This document shows, piece by piece, positions 42,542 to 51,714 of a stretch of 64,000 nt of DNA. This stretch comes from Altibacter lentus (GTDB lineage: Bacteria; Bacteroidota; Bacteroidia; Flavobacteriales; Flavobacteriaceae), in NCBI RefSeq assembly GCF_000746845.1, contig NZ_KN050846.1, positions 2,620,963 through 2,684,962 of the forward strand. The letters run 5' to 3'. Position 1 is the stretch's first letter. Every line of letters starts with the position of its first letter. The notes beneath the pieces are model-generated. The model was not told the origin of the DNA. It saw only the letters and a program-made list of their open reading frames with translations, and made no database searches. Both the position numbers and the translations under genes were made by a program.

Positions 42542-43504
42542 TTATTCACTTTTATGTTTTTTAATCTCCTTTTCGCTTAGTTTAAGAAATCTTGCAGCAT
42601 TGTTATAGAAAATATCTTCTTTTTGATCAAGGGTGAGGAAATCAGCGTTATTAACGGATTCAATACCTATGCTAATAACCTGAGGCCACACCATTTGGTC
42701 GCTTCCGAACATTATCCGATCCCCGAAGCCTGCCGTGATGAGAACTTTAAGATAAGTATGGAACTCCTCCTGAGGCAAGATCCAGTTAATAACCGCAACA
42801 TCAACATACAGGTTAGGGTGGGCATACATCAAGGCTTTAACATCCTCCAGATAGGGCCAGCCTCCATGCATAATGTAGAGTCTCAAATGAGGGTATTTCA
42901 CCAGTACATCTTCCAGTTGCAAGGGTCCGGCGTTGTAAGTACGCATACCTCCAAGCATTTCGGGCAAGACATGTATGCCGTAATTTGGACCTCCCGGAAA
43001 CACATGAAAGCCAACAGGAATTTCCAATTCCTGCGCCAACTCAAAGTATGGCATTTGCGAGGGATCATTCGCCAATATTTTACCGTAGAAGGGCGCCATC
43101 TCACCAATAACACCCAGCTTTCCTTCATTGTACTGCGCTCTTAACGCATCTATTGGCTTATTTTTACCACCGATTATAATTAGGTCTGAACGCTCATTAT
43201 CATACCAAAGCTCACCGTCTGCCACCATCGCTTTAACAATATTATGCTCCTTAAACTTCTCCAGTGTTTTTTCTTTCTGCTCAGTGAACGAAGCGACCCC
43301 TTTAAAAGTTTCCCCACGTAATGTGGGTGGGTGTGTCATGCCGAAAAAAGGGCTACCCTTTTCAAATGCATGAATGTGCATGTCAATAATAGGGCCCGTA
43401 TATTGCTCAGTCGCGTGTTCTTCCGGGTTGCCCTGATTCTTTGTTTCGGAGCATCCATATACTAAAACTAAAATGCATACATACTTAAACAGTTGATTTT
43501 TCAT
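42542..43504 (-). CDS. Cassette gene 11: amidohydrolase-family lipoprotein
   Basis: A 320-residue precursor with a lipobox (LVYGC) and a TIM-barrel amidohydrolase_2 domain: IDMHIHAFE (metal ligands), GFHVFPGGPNYG, LYIMHGGWPYLEDV, IMFGSDQMVWPQ. It is close to cassette gene 21 (51715-52593). Hydrolase or decarboxylase of an unknown substrate on the cell surface or periplasmic side. ATG 43504 is used; the frame also opens at GTG 43528 inside the spacer. Boxes CCATAAC/GTTATGG flank it. Confidence 0.86.
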   Translation of the reverse strand: MKNQLFKYVCILVLVYGCSETKNQGNPEEHATEQYTGPIIDMHIHAFEKGSPFFGMTHPPTLRGETFKGVASFTEQKEKTLEKFKEHNIVKAMVADGELWYDNERSDLIIIGGKNKPIDALRAQYNEGKLGVIGEMAPFYGKILANDPSQMPYFELAQELEIPVGFHVFPGGPNYGIHVLPEMLGGMRTYNAGPLQLEDVLVKYPHLRLYIMHGGWPYLEDVKALMYAHPNLYVDVAVINWILPQEEFHTYLKVLITAGFGDRIMFGSDQMVWPQVISIGIESVNNADFLTLDQKEDIFYNNAARFLKLSEKEIKKHKSE

Positions 43505-43519
43505 AGTCCTTGTAATTGT

Positions 43520-43751
43520 CCATAACACTTGCTAAAATTAGAATAGTATGTTACTTCGGTACGCCATATCCGGCTATCGCACAACATGTTAGAAAGGGGA
43601 GAACTCAAATATAGAAAATAAATGGATAGGGGTGGCCGGGAAAAATGTAGTTTATGAAATTGCGGTCTTGTGAGTTACCTTCCGTTTCATGATATGGTTC
43701 CCTTTGGAGAAGCGGACTAAGGCTTTTTTATAGGATGCGTTGTTGGTGATA
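43520..43751 (-). repeat. attC-like spacer with promoter block R4
   Basis: Minus strand: TATCACCAAC (43751-43742) after gene 12, the shared 95-bp tail (43744-43650), R4 with TATATTTG (43636-43600), CTAACATGTTGTGCGATAGCC, and GCAAGTGTTATGG (43532-43520) before gene 11. Confidence 0.65.
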
Positions 43752-43778
43752 TGTTAATAATATCGAATAATGTTATAA

Positions 43779-44606
43779 TCAAAAATCACGAAAATGACTT
43801 TTCCCTTTAAGCGCCTTTTCATATTCAACCTTACTTAAGATATTTTCATCTAGAATCATTTCTACTTTACATACTGAATCAATAAAATCATTCATTAATT
43901 TTTCATCATTCCTAACCTTATTGTTGAGATAATTATAGTCTACATTAATGCAAATAGCTCCAACTAAGCCCACGTTTTCTTTATAGATTGGAATTGTGGT
44001 ACACTTAAATTTTCTGGATCCGATATTTAGTTCATAATTAAGTTTGTCTTCCTTGTTTGAATCTCTTCTTTTTAAGTCCATTACAAGATTAGTAGCCGGT
44101 GCTTCTATATTTCTACCGGTAACATTATTTTTCAGAATATATAAGGCCTTAGACGGATTACTAAGATTATGCAATAAAATTTCGATTCCGCATTCAGGGA
44201 AACTGTCACCAATAAGCCGAACGATTCGCTTGTAATTTTTCAAATATTTAGTTGAATCGTCTAATACTTTATCGCCATTATATAACTTATATAGTTTTTT
44301 ATAATTTCCTAAATTTGGAGCTTTTAATACCTGCCGCACATTATTTTGCTCTCCAATTAATATCAACTGTTTACCTGCTTGAAAGTCTCTTTTTTTAATT
44401 AAAGCAGAAACCGCCTGAGTGAATAAATCAAAATCAAATTGAAGCATTTTTTTCTCATCTAAAGTAAAAGGGTAAAAAGAATAATTTTCAAGGGGACTTC
44501 CTTGATTCCTTTTTCTTTCCTTGTATCTTCCATACAGAAAACCGACCCCAACAAATACGGATGAAGCAATCAGTCCGTAAATAATATTTAATATTCCTTC
44601 GATCAT
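43779..44606 (-). CDS. Cassette gene 12: membrane-anchored YheO-like PAS protein
   Basis: A 275-residue protein with an N-terminal membrane helix (residues 6-26) and a YheO-type PAS domain (PAS_6): CGIEILLHNLSNPSKALYI at about 145, VTGRNIEAPATNLVMDL about 165-180, then IGSRKFKCTTIPIYKENVGLVGAICINVD. YheO domains usually sense small molecules in DNA-binding proteins; here it is membrane-anchored, and no HTH is seen. Boxes TATCACCAAC/GTTGGTGATA are a perfect 10-bp complement. Confidence 0.74.
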   Translation of the reverse strand: MIEGILNIIYGLIASSVFVGVGFLYGRYKERKRNQGSPLENYSFYPFTLDEKKMLQFDFDLFTQAVSALIKKRDFQAGKQLILIGEQNNVRQVLKAPNLGNYKKLYKLYNGDKVLDDSTKYLKNYKRIVRLIGDSFPECGIEILLHNLSNPSKALYILKNNVTGRNIEAPATNLVMDLKRRDSNKEDKLNYELNIGSRKFKCTTIPIYKENVGLVGAICINVDYNYLNNKVRNDEKLMNDFIDSVCKVEMILDENILSKVEYEKALKGKSHFRDF

Positions 44607-44664
44607 AATTTCTAAATATTTCAGAAAAATCAGTTACATATGATACGATTTGCATTTTAATAAT

Positions 44665-44944
44665 TATCACCAACACCTGCACTTCTGTAAAAAAGTTCGG
44701 CTTTTAATTACACCAAACCCGGCTATGCATCCATATGTTAAAAAGGGGGGAACTCAAATATAGCGATTAAATACATAGGGGTGGCCGGTGGGGTGTAAAA
44801 ATGAGGCTAGGGGAGGAAGGGGATTTGAAAAGGGATATTTAGTAAGCTCTAAACCTTTCAAGTACACACTACACTTAATAGCCGAGGGACGCAATAGCTA
44901 TCGGCGTCGGGGAGTAGGCGAGTACGAAGCGCCTTTGTTGTATT
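44665..44944 (-). repeat. attC-like spacer with promoter block R5
   Basis: Minus strand: AATACAAC (44944-44937) after gene 13, a core palindrome CGACGCCGATAGCTATTGCGTC (44889-44910), R5 with TATATTTG (44780-44752), TTAACATATGGATGCATAGCCGGG, and GTTGGTGATA (44674-44665) before gene 12. Confidence 0.62.
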
Positions 44945-44950
44945 ATTGTT

Positions 44951-45496
44951 CTATTCGGCTTTCTTTCGATTTTTTAAGATCATTAAGGTAATACTATAGA
45001 GCAAGACGATCGCAAAGGGAATCGCAATAAACCTGTGTTCAGGCAAGAGGTACCAAAGCGTTAGCACTGTAATAATTCTGGTCAAGGCATGAAAAATCCC
45101 CACCCAATGTTTTATAATCCATGAAAATGGCAACCACATCAATCCGGTAAGGATGCCCACAGATAACGGAAGAGAGGAATAGTCTCCGAGGAAAAAGGGT
45201 ATGGCTATGGAATAGGCCAGAATCGCTTGTCCAGCGGTAAAGAGGAAAAGCGTGTCGAATTCGTTTTTCGGTTTCTTTTTATCGAGGAAATTCTCGCCTG
45301 TAAATTTTGAGAGAAAGAGTCCGAGATATACAATACTTCCCGTTCCGATAAAAATTGCCCAAACCGCAATAAAGTGGGAGAAAAAGATCCCGATGCATCC
45401 TATTACCGTCCAAATGATCAATCCGGCTAAGGGAGTTGCCAGAAATTTTTGATTGATAAATTCAATCCGCTGTTGTTCAAGATTTCTGTTGCCCAT
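44951..45496 (-). CDS. Cassette gene 13: small multi-pass membrane protein
   Basis: A 181-residue protein with five to six membrane helices (about 20-70, 87-107, 112-135, 145-175). A DUF7010-like identity is possible but unverified. It follows the SUMF1 gene by 74 bases without an attC-like spacer and may belong to the same multi-gene cassette. Confidence 0.65.
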   Translation of the reverse strand: MGNRNLEQQRIEFINQKFLATPLAGLIIWTVIGCIGIFFSHFIAVWAIFIGTGSIVYLGLFLSKFTGENFLDKKKPKNEFDTLFLFTAGQAILAYSIAIPFFLGDYSSLPLSVGILTGLMWLPFSWIIKHWVGIFHALTRIITVLTLWYLLPEHRFIAIPFAIVLLYSITLMILKNRKKAE

Positions 45497-45570
45497 GGTT
45501 TGCTATCTGTGTTTTTTATTTGATCGACCTCACTTTGGTTCAACGTATTTTATTCAAGCGAAAGAGGCTG

Positions 45571-46608
45571 CTACAGCTCATTAAAACTCTTTAGGTGTAC
45601 CATCATTGCGTCAATCTGTTTTCTGTTCTCCTTATCAAATGTAATACGAAACGCTTTTGCACTTTTTGTATTTGTGTTCTTACGGTCCTTAACGCCACAA
45701 CAAAACTCAATATACGCAGCATCGCGGGCTATTGAGACATTTTTATAAGCATCCTCCCAAGGCACAAATCGATCTTTATAGACAATACCTTCTTTTGTGA
45801 ATTCAATGGGCGGTTTGTTATTAAAAGCATTATTTAATAAGGTTTGTGCTTTCTCCAAAAACAGGTAGTGTTTCATGTCCTTGGCTTCCACCAATACTCT
45901 AAAACCTACCGTTTCACTCCTGTGGGACGTATTCAACTCTTTTTGAGACGTTACTTTCACCTGGGTGGAATCGTCCAGAAAACTGCCTCCGACAACCCGG
46001 GCAGTAGCTCCTTGACGCTGTTGTTGCGTCCACTCCCAGACATTACCACACATATTGTAGAGTCCTATCTCGTTAGGCTGAATACAACTAACGCATTTCG
46101 GTTTATTGTTTGTGTTGTCAGCATAATTTACAAAGGCATTGGGTGTTTTAGCTGCATAGCTATACTCGTTTGATTCATACACTCCGTTCCTGGCGGCGTG
46201 TTCCCATTCAATTTTGGTGGGTAACCGAAACTGCATACCATATACAGTGGATAACCAGTGACAATAATCAAGGGCATCAACATAGGTTACATTCACAACG
46301 GGTAATTTAAGATCATTAAAACCCCACTCCGGTTGTGGCGGCATCTGCCTGTTGGTGGTATCACAGAATCGTTTATACTCTTGTACACTCACTTCAAAGC
46401 TATATAGGTAGAACGGGGGGATCTCTTCGGAATACAATAACCTGGTTGTATTGGTATCTTCATCAAATACCGGCTGTTCATAAAAGCCTTGCTCCACATA
46501 CGAAAAATGTGCCGGGATATTCAGTTGTGCATGCACATGCACGCCAACACATAACAGCATATACATGGATGCCTTAGCTATTTTATTACTTCCTAAATAT
46601 CGATACAT
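45571..46608 (-). CDS. SUMF1-domain protein 1 (formylglycine-generating enzyme-like)
   Basis: A 345-residue exported protein (signal residues about 13-27, ending VHVHAQ). Its FGE-sulfatase (SUMF1) domain spans about 45-245: SFEVSVQEYKRFCD, LPVVNVTYVDALDYCHWLS, FRLPTKIEWEHAARNG, GLYNMCGNVWEWTQQ, VVGGSFLDD and VGFRVLVE. The catalytic Cys pair of true FGE is not obvious. A C-terminal 100-residue extension (ETVG onwards) is shared with its neighbour. Often such domains are structural scaffolds or peptidase-associated. It overlaps gene 2 of the pair. Confidence 0.84.
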   Translation of the reverse strand: MYRYLGSNKIAKASMYMLLCVGVHVHAQLNIPAHFSYVEQGFYEQPVFDEDTNTTRLLYSEEIPPFYLYSFEVSVQEYKRFCDTTNRQMPPQPEWGFNDLKLPVVNVTYVDALDYCHWLSTVYGMQFRLPTKIEWEHAARNGVYESNEYSYAAKTPNAFVNYADNTNNKPKCVSCIQPNEIGLYNMCGNVWEWTQQQRQGATARVVGGSFLDDSTQVKVTSQKELNTSHRSETVGFRVLVEAKDMKHYLFLEKAQTLLNNAFNNKPPIEFTKEGIVYKDRFVPWEDAYKNVSIARDAAYIEFCCGVKDRKNTNTKSAKAFRITFDKENRKQIDAMMVHLKSFNEL

Positions 46609-47527
46609 CTCGCTTATTTATTAATCGTTCCAGCTGTTGGGCAATGACGAGGTCGTTTTTATCAAAATCGAAGACCAGTGCTTTTTTTGAGATCATCTCT
46701 GCATCTTCACTAATGGCATCCATACAACAAAATGACAGATTAAATTCAGTTTCATTTAAGTGAACAATCGGAAGCTCGTCTTCTCCCCAAAACATTTCCA
46801 TGTCGTCAATATAAATACCATAGGGCTCGACTCTCATGTTCGTATATTCGGGAAATAACAGATGCAATAACTCCCTTACTTCTACCATAAAAAGATATTT
46901 TTTCATTTCGTTTTCTTCCAGTAAGAGCCTAAAACCCACATCGGATAGTTGCAAACCGGCGCTTATGGTGCTCGATCTATTCACGTTCAATTCGTTTGAT
47001 GGTTCTAAATAACTACCGCCACGGATATTATAGAACTCATCATCTTCTGAGGTCGAGGTCCATTCCCATACATTGCCGTTTAGTCCGTACACACCAAATT
47101 GGTTTGGCGCCATACAATCGACACATTGCGGGCTTTTTGAATCACCATTACTATTACGCTGTTGACTTCCGGCCGCCAGCGCCCATTGTGCTTCCGAAGG
47201 GATTTTGAAGGTGATCTGATAGTGGTCTGACAGCCAGTTGGCATAACTTTGCGCTTCGACATACGACACAGCTACCATGGGTAATGAATCATTTTCCCAA
47301 CCATACTCCGGAGGCTCCGGCATGGGTTGTCCTAATGCGTCCAGGTAAAATTTATAATCTGCCACACTCACTTCGTATTTCCCTATATAGAAACCAGAAG
47401 AAGGCATATCCTTTTCGCCTGTTATTGCTGCAAATTGTGAAGGCAGGTCTTCCTCTTGTGCAAACATCATAGAGCTTATACAGCTACCTAATAAGCACAA
47501 CGAAATCTTAAGTTTTGTATACATCAT
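46586..47527 (-). CDS. SUMF1-domain protein 2
   Basis: A 313-residue paralogue of the next gene, with a signal peptide (ending MMFAQ) and the SUMF1 motifs GKYEVSVADYKFYLD, LPMVAVSYVEAQSYANWLSDHY, FKIPSEAQWALAAGS, GVYGLNGNVWEWTS, IRGGSYLE and VGFRLLLE. It also has the C-terminal extension starting MKKYLFMVEVRELL. ATG 47527 is chosen, two bases after the zinc-ribbon gene; another ATG is at 47551. Its end overlaps SUMF1 gene 1 by 23 bases. Confidence 0.84.
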   Translation of the reverse strand: MMYTKLKISLCLLGSCISSMMFAQEEDLPSQFAAITGEKDMPSSGFYIGKYEVSVADYKFYLDALGQPMPEPPEYGWENDSLPMVAVSYVEAQSYANWLSDHYQITFKIPSEAQWALAAGSQQRNSNGDSKSPQCVDCMAPNQFGVYGLNGNVWEWTSTSEDDEFYNIRGGSYLEPSNELNVNRSSTISAGLQLSDVGFRLLLEENEMKKYLFMVEVRELLHLLFPEYTNMRVEPYGIYIDDMEMFWGEDELPIVHLNETEFNLSFCCMDAISEDAEMISKKALVFDFDKNDLVIAQQLERLINKRDVSIFRK

Positions 47528-47529
47528 TC

Positions 47530-48147
47530 TCATCCGTTTAAATTCTTGCATTCCATTTCTAACAGCCCTAATTTTTTTACAATTAAGTCGCGGTTTTTAG
47601 CAGACTTTACCCATTTCGGTAAATTAGCAATCATAGCATATTTATGTCTGCTATTATCATCTCTTAATGAAGACGACACATAGTCTCTTAAATATTTTAA
47701 GTGCTCTACATTGTACACCCATAACACGTTTTCCTTAATACTTATTCGCAACCACAAATCGAGTCCAAAATAGGGATCTATCGCACTATTTTGTTTGTAT
47801 TTATACCAGTGCAAAGCGTATTCCTTCTCTTTCTTACAGACCTCGCACCTAACGGCTATCTGTGCGACTCTATTTTTAGTAGGTTTTCTTGTATGTATAA
47901 GTGGGCTTCCACAAAAACCACAAGCTATATTGAGATGCCCCCGGTATTGTCCGTGCCAATTTTCGTTATGCTTATTGCGTAGACCACAATGTGCACATGT
48001 GAGTGTAGACTGATGTTGTTGAGGCTCCGGTATGATGTACTTTCCCAGTTTCGTTTCAATCCTGGCTGCCTTGTCGCAATTGGGGCAACGCACCCATATT
48101 AATGTGCTAAAATAAACCGTTGGGTAAGCAGGTTGCGTGAATCTCAT
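47530..48147 (-). CDS. Multi-zinc-ribbon protein
   Basis: A 205-residue cytosolic protein with four CxxC modules: VRCPNCDKAA, LTCAHCGLR, CGFCGSP and VRCEVCKKEK, so two zinc-ribbon-like units in the N-terminal 110 residues. The C-terminal half is helical (KYLRDYVSSSLRDD; KYAMIANLPKWVKSAKNRD). It resembles adaptor or immunity-like proteins of unknown role. Seven bases separate it from the gene upstream. Confidence 0.72.
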   Translation of the reverse strand: MRFTQPAYPTVYFSTLIWVRCPNCDKAARIETKLGKYIIPEPQQHQSTLTCAHCGLRNKHNENWHGQYRGHLNIACGFCGSPLIHTRKPTKNRVAQIAVRCEVCKKEKEYALHWYKYKQNSAIDPYFGLDLWLRISIKENVLWVYNVEHLKYLRDYVSSSLRDDNSRHKYAMIANLPKWVKSAKNRDLIVKKLGLLEMECKNLNG

Positions 48148-48154
48148 TCTATTT

Positions 48155-48685
48155 TCAGTTACATCTTGTAGTGCTGTATTTTTGTCTTTCTTCTGCGGTC
48201 AATTCTGCTTCTCGTTTTCCACCAAAACGGCGAATGGTTGATTCGTATCTTGCAAAATTTTCTTTCTCCAATTTCATTAAATTAGGATTTGAAGAATAGT
48301 ACTCTACCCAATCTAACAAAGTGCCTCTAGGCTTGCCGGGATTATCGATAATGCGGTTAAAAATAAACGTTAGTGTTTCAGGATCGTTCTTAATTTTAAT
48401 ATAATACCGCGCCAACGACATAATATCTGATCCTGCAGTAGAAATCGATGCTCTGTGTCTTATTAAATCGGCCTTGGTCACTTTATCACACTCAATACAA
48501 TTATAAACGTCGTAAAGGCTATGTCCAAACGCTTCAACTTTGGCCACTAGCCCCGAAAAATTACGATCATGAAACTCTTGACAAAATATTTGTTGTTCGT
48601 CTTTATCGGGCATTGCGGTTTCTTGCCCTTTTGCCATTTGGGGACACACTAAACACGCTAAAATAAGATACACCAAATGTTTCAT
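48155..48685 (-). CDS. Exported protein of unknown function
   Basis: A 176-residue precursor with a signal peptide (residues 1-21, ending KGQ) and a helical mature part with Cys residues CQEFHD and YNCIECD. No domain recognised. Six bases separate it from the MORN-like gene. Part of the five-gene SUMF1 operon. Confidence 0.7.
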   Translation of the reverse strand: MKHLVYLILACLVCPQMAKGQETAMPDKDEQQIFCQEFHDRNFSGLVAKVEAFGHSLYDVYNCIECDKVTKADLIRHRASISTAGSDIMSLARYYIKIKNDPETLTFIFNRIIDNPGKPRGTLLDWVEYYSSNPNLMKLEKENFARYESTIRRFGGKREAELTAEERQKYSTTRCN

Positions 48686-48691
48686 GTTTGT

Positions 48692-49843
48692 TTATTTTAT
48701 ACGCATTCCATTTTGAAATTCCAGCACTTCTACTAATTTACCGGCATCGTCATAGATGATCCAAGTGCCATTACCCTCTTTTAAGGTTCCTTTTTCGCGA
48801 GGGGTCCCGTCTTTATGAAATGACGATACTATTTCCCACCGCAGGCCGGAGATATCATCTTTAGTAAATCTATACACCGCAGATTCACTTATTTGTCCGT
48901 TATCATAATACCAGGTGGCTTTTCCGGCCCTTCTTCCTGCATAATATTGCGCTTCAAAGTTTTTATTTCCGGCATTATTGAACGTCATATAAACGCCATA
49001 GCCATCCTTTAAGGTTTGTGTGCCATCTTCCAAAAACTGGTCTTTGAACGTAATTCTCTTTCCATTTTTCCAAATCTCTACCAGTTTCGGGTTGCCATTT
49101 TCATAATAGTTGGTGCTGTGCCCATTTTTAACGCCATCAACCATATGCGTTTCTGACGTGGTTCTGCCATTTGAATCGTATTCAAACACAATATCTTTGC
49201 CAGGGTCGAAATACTTAATAAACAATGCGTTCAATGTGTTTTTAAACCAATCGGAATTCGTTGCCTTATCTGAAATCGGGATCCTAATTAGCTTTACATC
49301 CGTTTTTGGAACGCTGGCCAATGCCTGATCGAACGACTCGTTCAGCTTTGTTATACGGGCGCCTGATTCATTAAAATAGCGATAGGTATTTATCTTATTA
49401 TTCAGGTTGTTTTTATTGTGAATTTCACCTATGGTAAACGACTGAAGCGTTCCGCCATGCACATTTAAATAAAGCGTCGCCTCCCCTGTTCCATGTTGCA
49501 GTATATGATAGTCTAATGAACCATTTTTCAGCTTTAAATCAGCAACATTAAAAGTGTATTTGTTTATAGTTGACGCATGAGCTACGATCGCGTTTGACGG
49601 ATCTGCTCCGCCTATACTTTTTATTGCTTGCATATCCCCGTAATGACGAAGCAATACCTCTATACTACCCTCCTTAAATGAAATATTACAAGACTTTTGC
49701 GGGCCGGATGCATTATCGGCGTCCTGTGGAATAAAAGTACCGTACTCGTATAAAAGATCTTTTATCTGTTGCTCCATTTCAGGTTTGGTCTGTCCAAAGC
49801 CTACGAAACTAAAGAGTAAGGATACAACTACTATTATTTTCAT
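48692..49843 (-). CDS. MORN-repeat (YwqK-type) exported protein
   Basis: A 383-residue exported protein (signal peptide, residues 1-17, ending FGFGQ) with MORN_2/YwqK-like repeats in the C-terminal half: YYENGNPKLVEIWKNGKR, FEAQYYAGRRAGKATWYYDNGQ, GTLKEGNGTWIIYDDAGK. The family occurs as antitoxin-like or surface proteins. It is the first gene of the operon; the box ATTACAAC (49863-49856) before it nearly complements the one after gene 13 (AATACAAC). Confidence 0.76.
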   Translation of the reverse strand: MKIIVVVSLLFSFVGFGQTKPEMEQQIKDLLYEYGTFIPQDADNASGPQKSCNISFKEGSIEVLLRHYGDMQAIKSIGGADPSNAIVAHASTINKYTFNVADLKLKNGSLDYHILQHGTGEATLYLNVHGGTLQSFTIGEIHNKNNLNNKINTYRYFNESGARITKLNESFDQALASVPKTDVKLIRIPISDKATNSDWFKNTLNALFIKYFDPGKDIVFEYDSNGRTTSETHMVDGVKNGHSTNYYENGNPKLVEIWKNGKRITFKDQFLEDGTQTLKDGYGVYMTFNNAGNKNFEAQYYAGRRAGKATWYYDNGQISESAVYRFTKDDISGLRWEIVSSFHKDGTPREKGTLKEGNGTWIIYDDAGKLVEVLEFQNGMRIK

Positions 49844-49855
49844 CTTGGTTTATAT

Positions 49856-50068
49856 ATTACAACATCTGTTGCTTCAATTAATAGTACTTTTTTTGTTGTA
49901 TGGCAGCCGGCCGAACATACATCGTTTGGTACTTCGTCATGCCTTACCCGGCTATCTAACAAGCTGTTAAAAAGGAGTAAACTCAAATATAGACAATAAT
50001 TGGATAGGGGAGGTTGGTGGCCGGTAAATAATAAACCGGAGGTAATAAGGACCGGAAACGGGCCTTTG
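49856..50068 (-). repeat. attC-like spacer with promoter block R6
   Basis: Minus strand: hairpin GGCCCGTTTCCGG near 50055, R6 with TATATTTG (49992-49985), TTAACAGCTTGTTAGATAGCC, CATACAACAAA, and GTTGTAAT (49863-49856) before the SUMF1 operon. Confidence 0.55.
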
Positions 50069-50791
50069 TTATTCTTCCAGTGCCAATTCCAGCTCGTTTA
50101 CAATGGACTTTGCTTCCGTGGTAAAAGTTTCCAGCAGCGGAATGTAAATAGTATAGTTCAGTAAATAATAATTGGCTACCCTGTTGGTATAGTCGGGGTC
50201 GTTCAATGCGTATTCTATAAAGGAGTCACTGTTCTGTTGGGTGATAAAGGCTGCATACCAGGTATAATTTTCTTTCCAGTGATTGATATTGTTCTCAATA
50301 TCGTTTTCCCTTAGCGGATTATCAACGGTGAGCTCAACGAGCTGTTTTGTATAAAACTGAACGATCTTAACGGATAAGCTGTCGATACTCATTTTGGAGG
50401 TGCTCACATTGTTCAAGAGATTATACCCCCTTTTCTCGATGGAGAGATCCAAGGAGCCCACAATAAGAAATTTACATTCCCGGCACTGTTTATAATCTTC
50501 TCTTGTCATTTCACCCTTCAATATTTTTGTAAAATAGACCTCTTTTTCTCGCTTTGTTCGCAGGATGAGGTCGATATCTGCGATATCGTTCTTCAGGTCC
50601 TCCACGATAATTCTATTGATGTTGATCAGCACCTGATCCTGTAAGCGATCCTGATTCCAGTTATTGATCTGTAATGCGATCAAAATACCAATCACCACCA
50701 GGATTATCTCGCCTATGGCATACAGCAGGTATTTGCTGAATTTGTTTTCAGAAAGGAATCGGTGTCGGATCTTTCGAAAGAATTTGATCAT
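50069..50791 (-). CDS. DUF6090-family membrane protein B
   Basis: A 240-residue protein of the DUF6090 type: FFRKIRHRFLSENKFSKYLLYAIGEIILVVIGILIALQINNWNQ at the N-terminus gives one membrane helix (about 25-45); the rest is helical and probably periplasmic. DUF6090 proteins are abundant in Flavobacteriia and uncharacterised. It follows a paralogue by four bases. Confidence 0.85.
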   Translation of the reverse strand: MIKFFRKIRHRFLSENKFSKYLLYAIGEIILVVIGILIALQINNWNQDRLQDQVLININRIIVEDLKNDIADIDLILRTKREKEVYFTKILKGEMTREDYKQCRECKFLIVGSLDLSIEKRGYNLLNNVSTSKMSIDSLSVKIVQFYTKQLVELTVDNPLRENDIENNINHWKENYTWYAAFITQQNSDSFIEYALNDPDYTNRVANYYLLNYTIYIPLLETFTTEAKSIVNELELALEE

Positions 50792-50795
50792 CGTT

Positions 50796-51575
50796 TTAAT
50801 GGCTTAATTCACTTTCAATATCGGCTAAGAGAGCTTCGGCATTCCCTTTAGCAATTTGTAGGTGTCCTTTATTCGTATTCGTTTCCAGTACCCGTAAACT
50901 CACCGCATTTATAATCTCGAACTCTTTGTGCGGATCATCTAGAATCGCCTGAAACGCCGGGAGCAACTTTTCGGTTAAACGCTCTTTACTGACCTTTTCC
51001 GTAATAAAACCAAAATCTTCAAAATGTACTATAACGGAAGATTGTACGATTGGAAATATGCGATCGTAAAAAACAGCGGCCACATTGGAGCTTACATTCG
51101 ACTTAGTGTCTTCAGATAACTGATAGTAGCTTATAATTTTTAACCGCAGTGCTTTTTCCCGAATTAAATTAATTTGCCCTGTAGCACTAAGTTCGTTAAA
51201 GGTTGTTTGTGCTTCGGGATAATGCAAGGCATACATCATATAGCTTAGCTTGGTATTGATACTATCTATTGCCGTCAAGTTCCCTTTTGTGGTGAAGTCG
51301 GATATAATGGATTCTCCTTTGTCAATGATTACATCAAATATTTGAAGTCGGCCGTTTAAGGCAGCAATTTGATTTTCCAGATCATTTTTGATACCCATCA
51401 AATATTCATGCTCTTTATAGGAATTTATTCTGTTATTATTCCAGGTATTTATTTGCAGTGCGATCAATATTCCGACGACCACAAGGAAGATCTCTCCGAG
51501 CGCATATTTAATGTACTTCCCCGTTTTTCCTTCGGAAAGTATATTGCGTCTGATTCTTCGAAAGAATGGTATCAC
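50796..51575 (-). CDS. DUF6090-family membrane protein A
   Basis: A 259-residue DUF6090 protein with the same N-terminal signature (FFRRIRRNILSEGKTGKYIKYALGEIFLVVVGILIALQINTWN). It is a paralogue of the next gene downstream and is cotranscribed with it. The preceding spacer (51576-51714) contains a GGCCGGTGGGGTG fragment but no clear attC-like box. Confidence 0.85.
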   Translation of the reverse strand: MIPFFRRIRRNILSEGKTGKYIKYALGEIFLVVVGILIALQINTWNNNRINSYKEHEYLMGIKNDLENQIAALNGRLQIFDVIIDKGESIISDFTTKGNLTAIDSINTKLSYMMYALHYPEAQTTFNELSATGQINLIREKALRLKIISYYQLSEDTKSNVSSNVAAVFYDRIFPIVQSSVIVHFEDFGFITEKVSKERLTEKLLPAFQAILDDPHKEFEIINAVSLRVLETNTNKGHLQIAKGNAEALLADIESELSH

Positions 51576-51714
51576 AGGCGGTTAGTTTCTCTAAAGGTAT
51601 GATAATTAATTCAGTAGCCACTGAAATAATGACGTATACAGCTTTCAGCCGTAAACCACAATTTTACACTGCCTGAAGTACCTAGATATAAAAACCAGCC
51701 GGGCCGGTGGGGTG

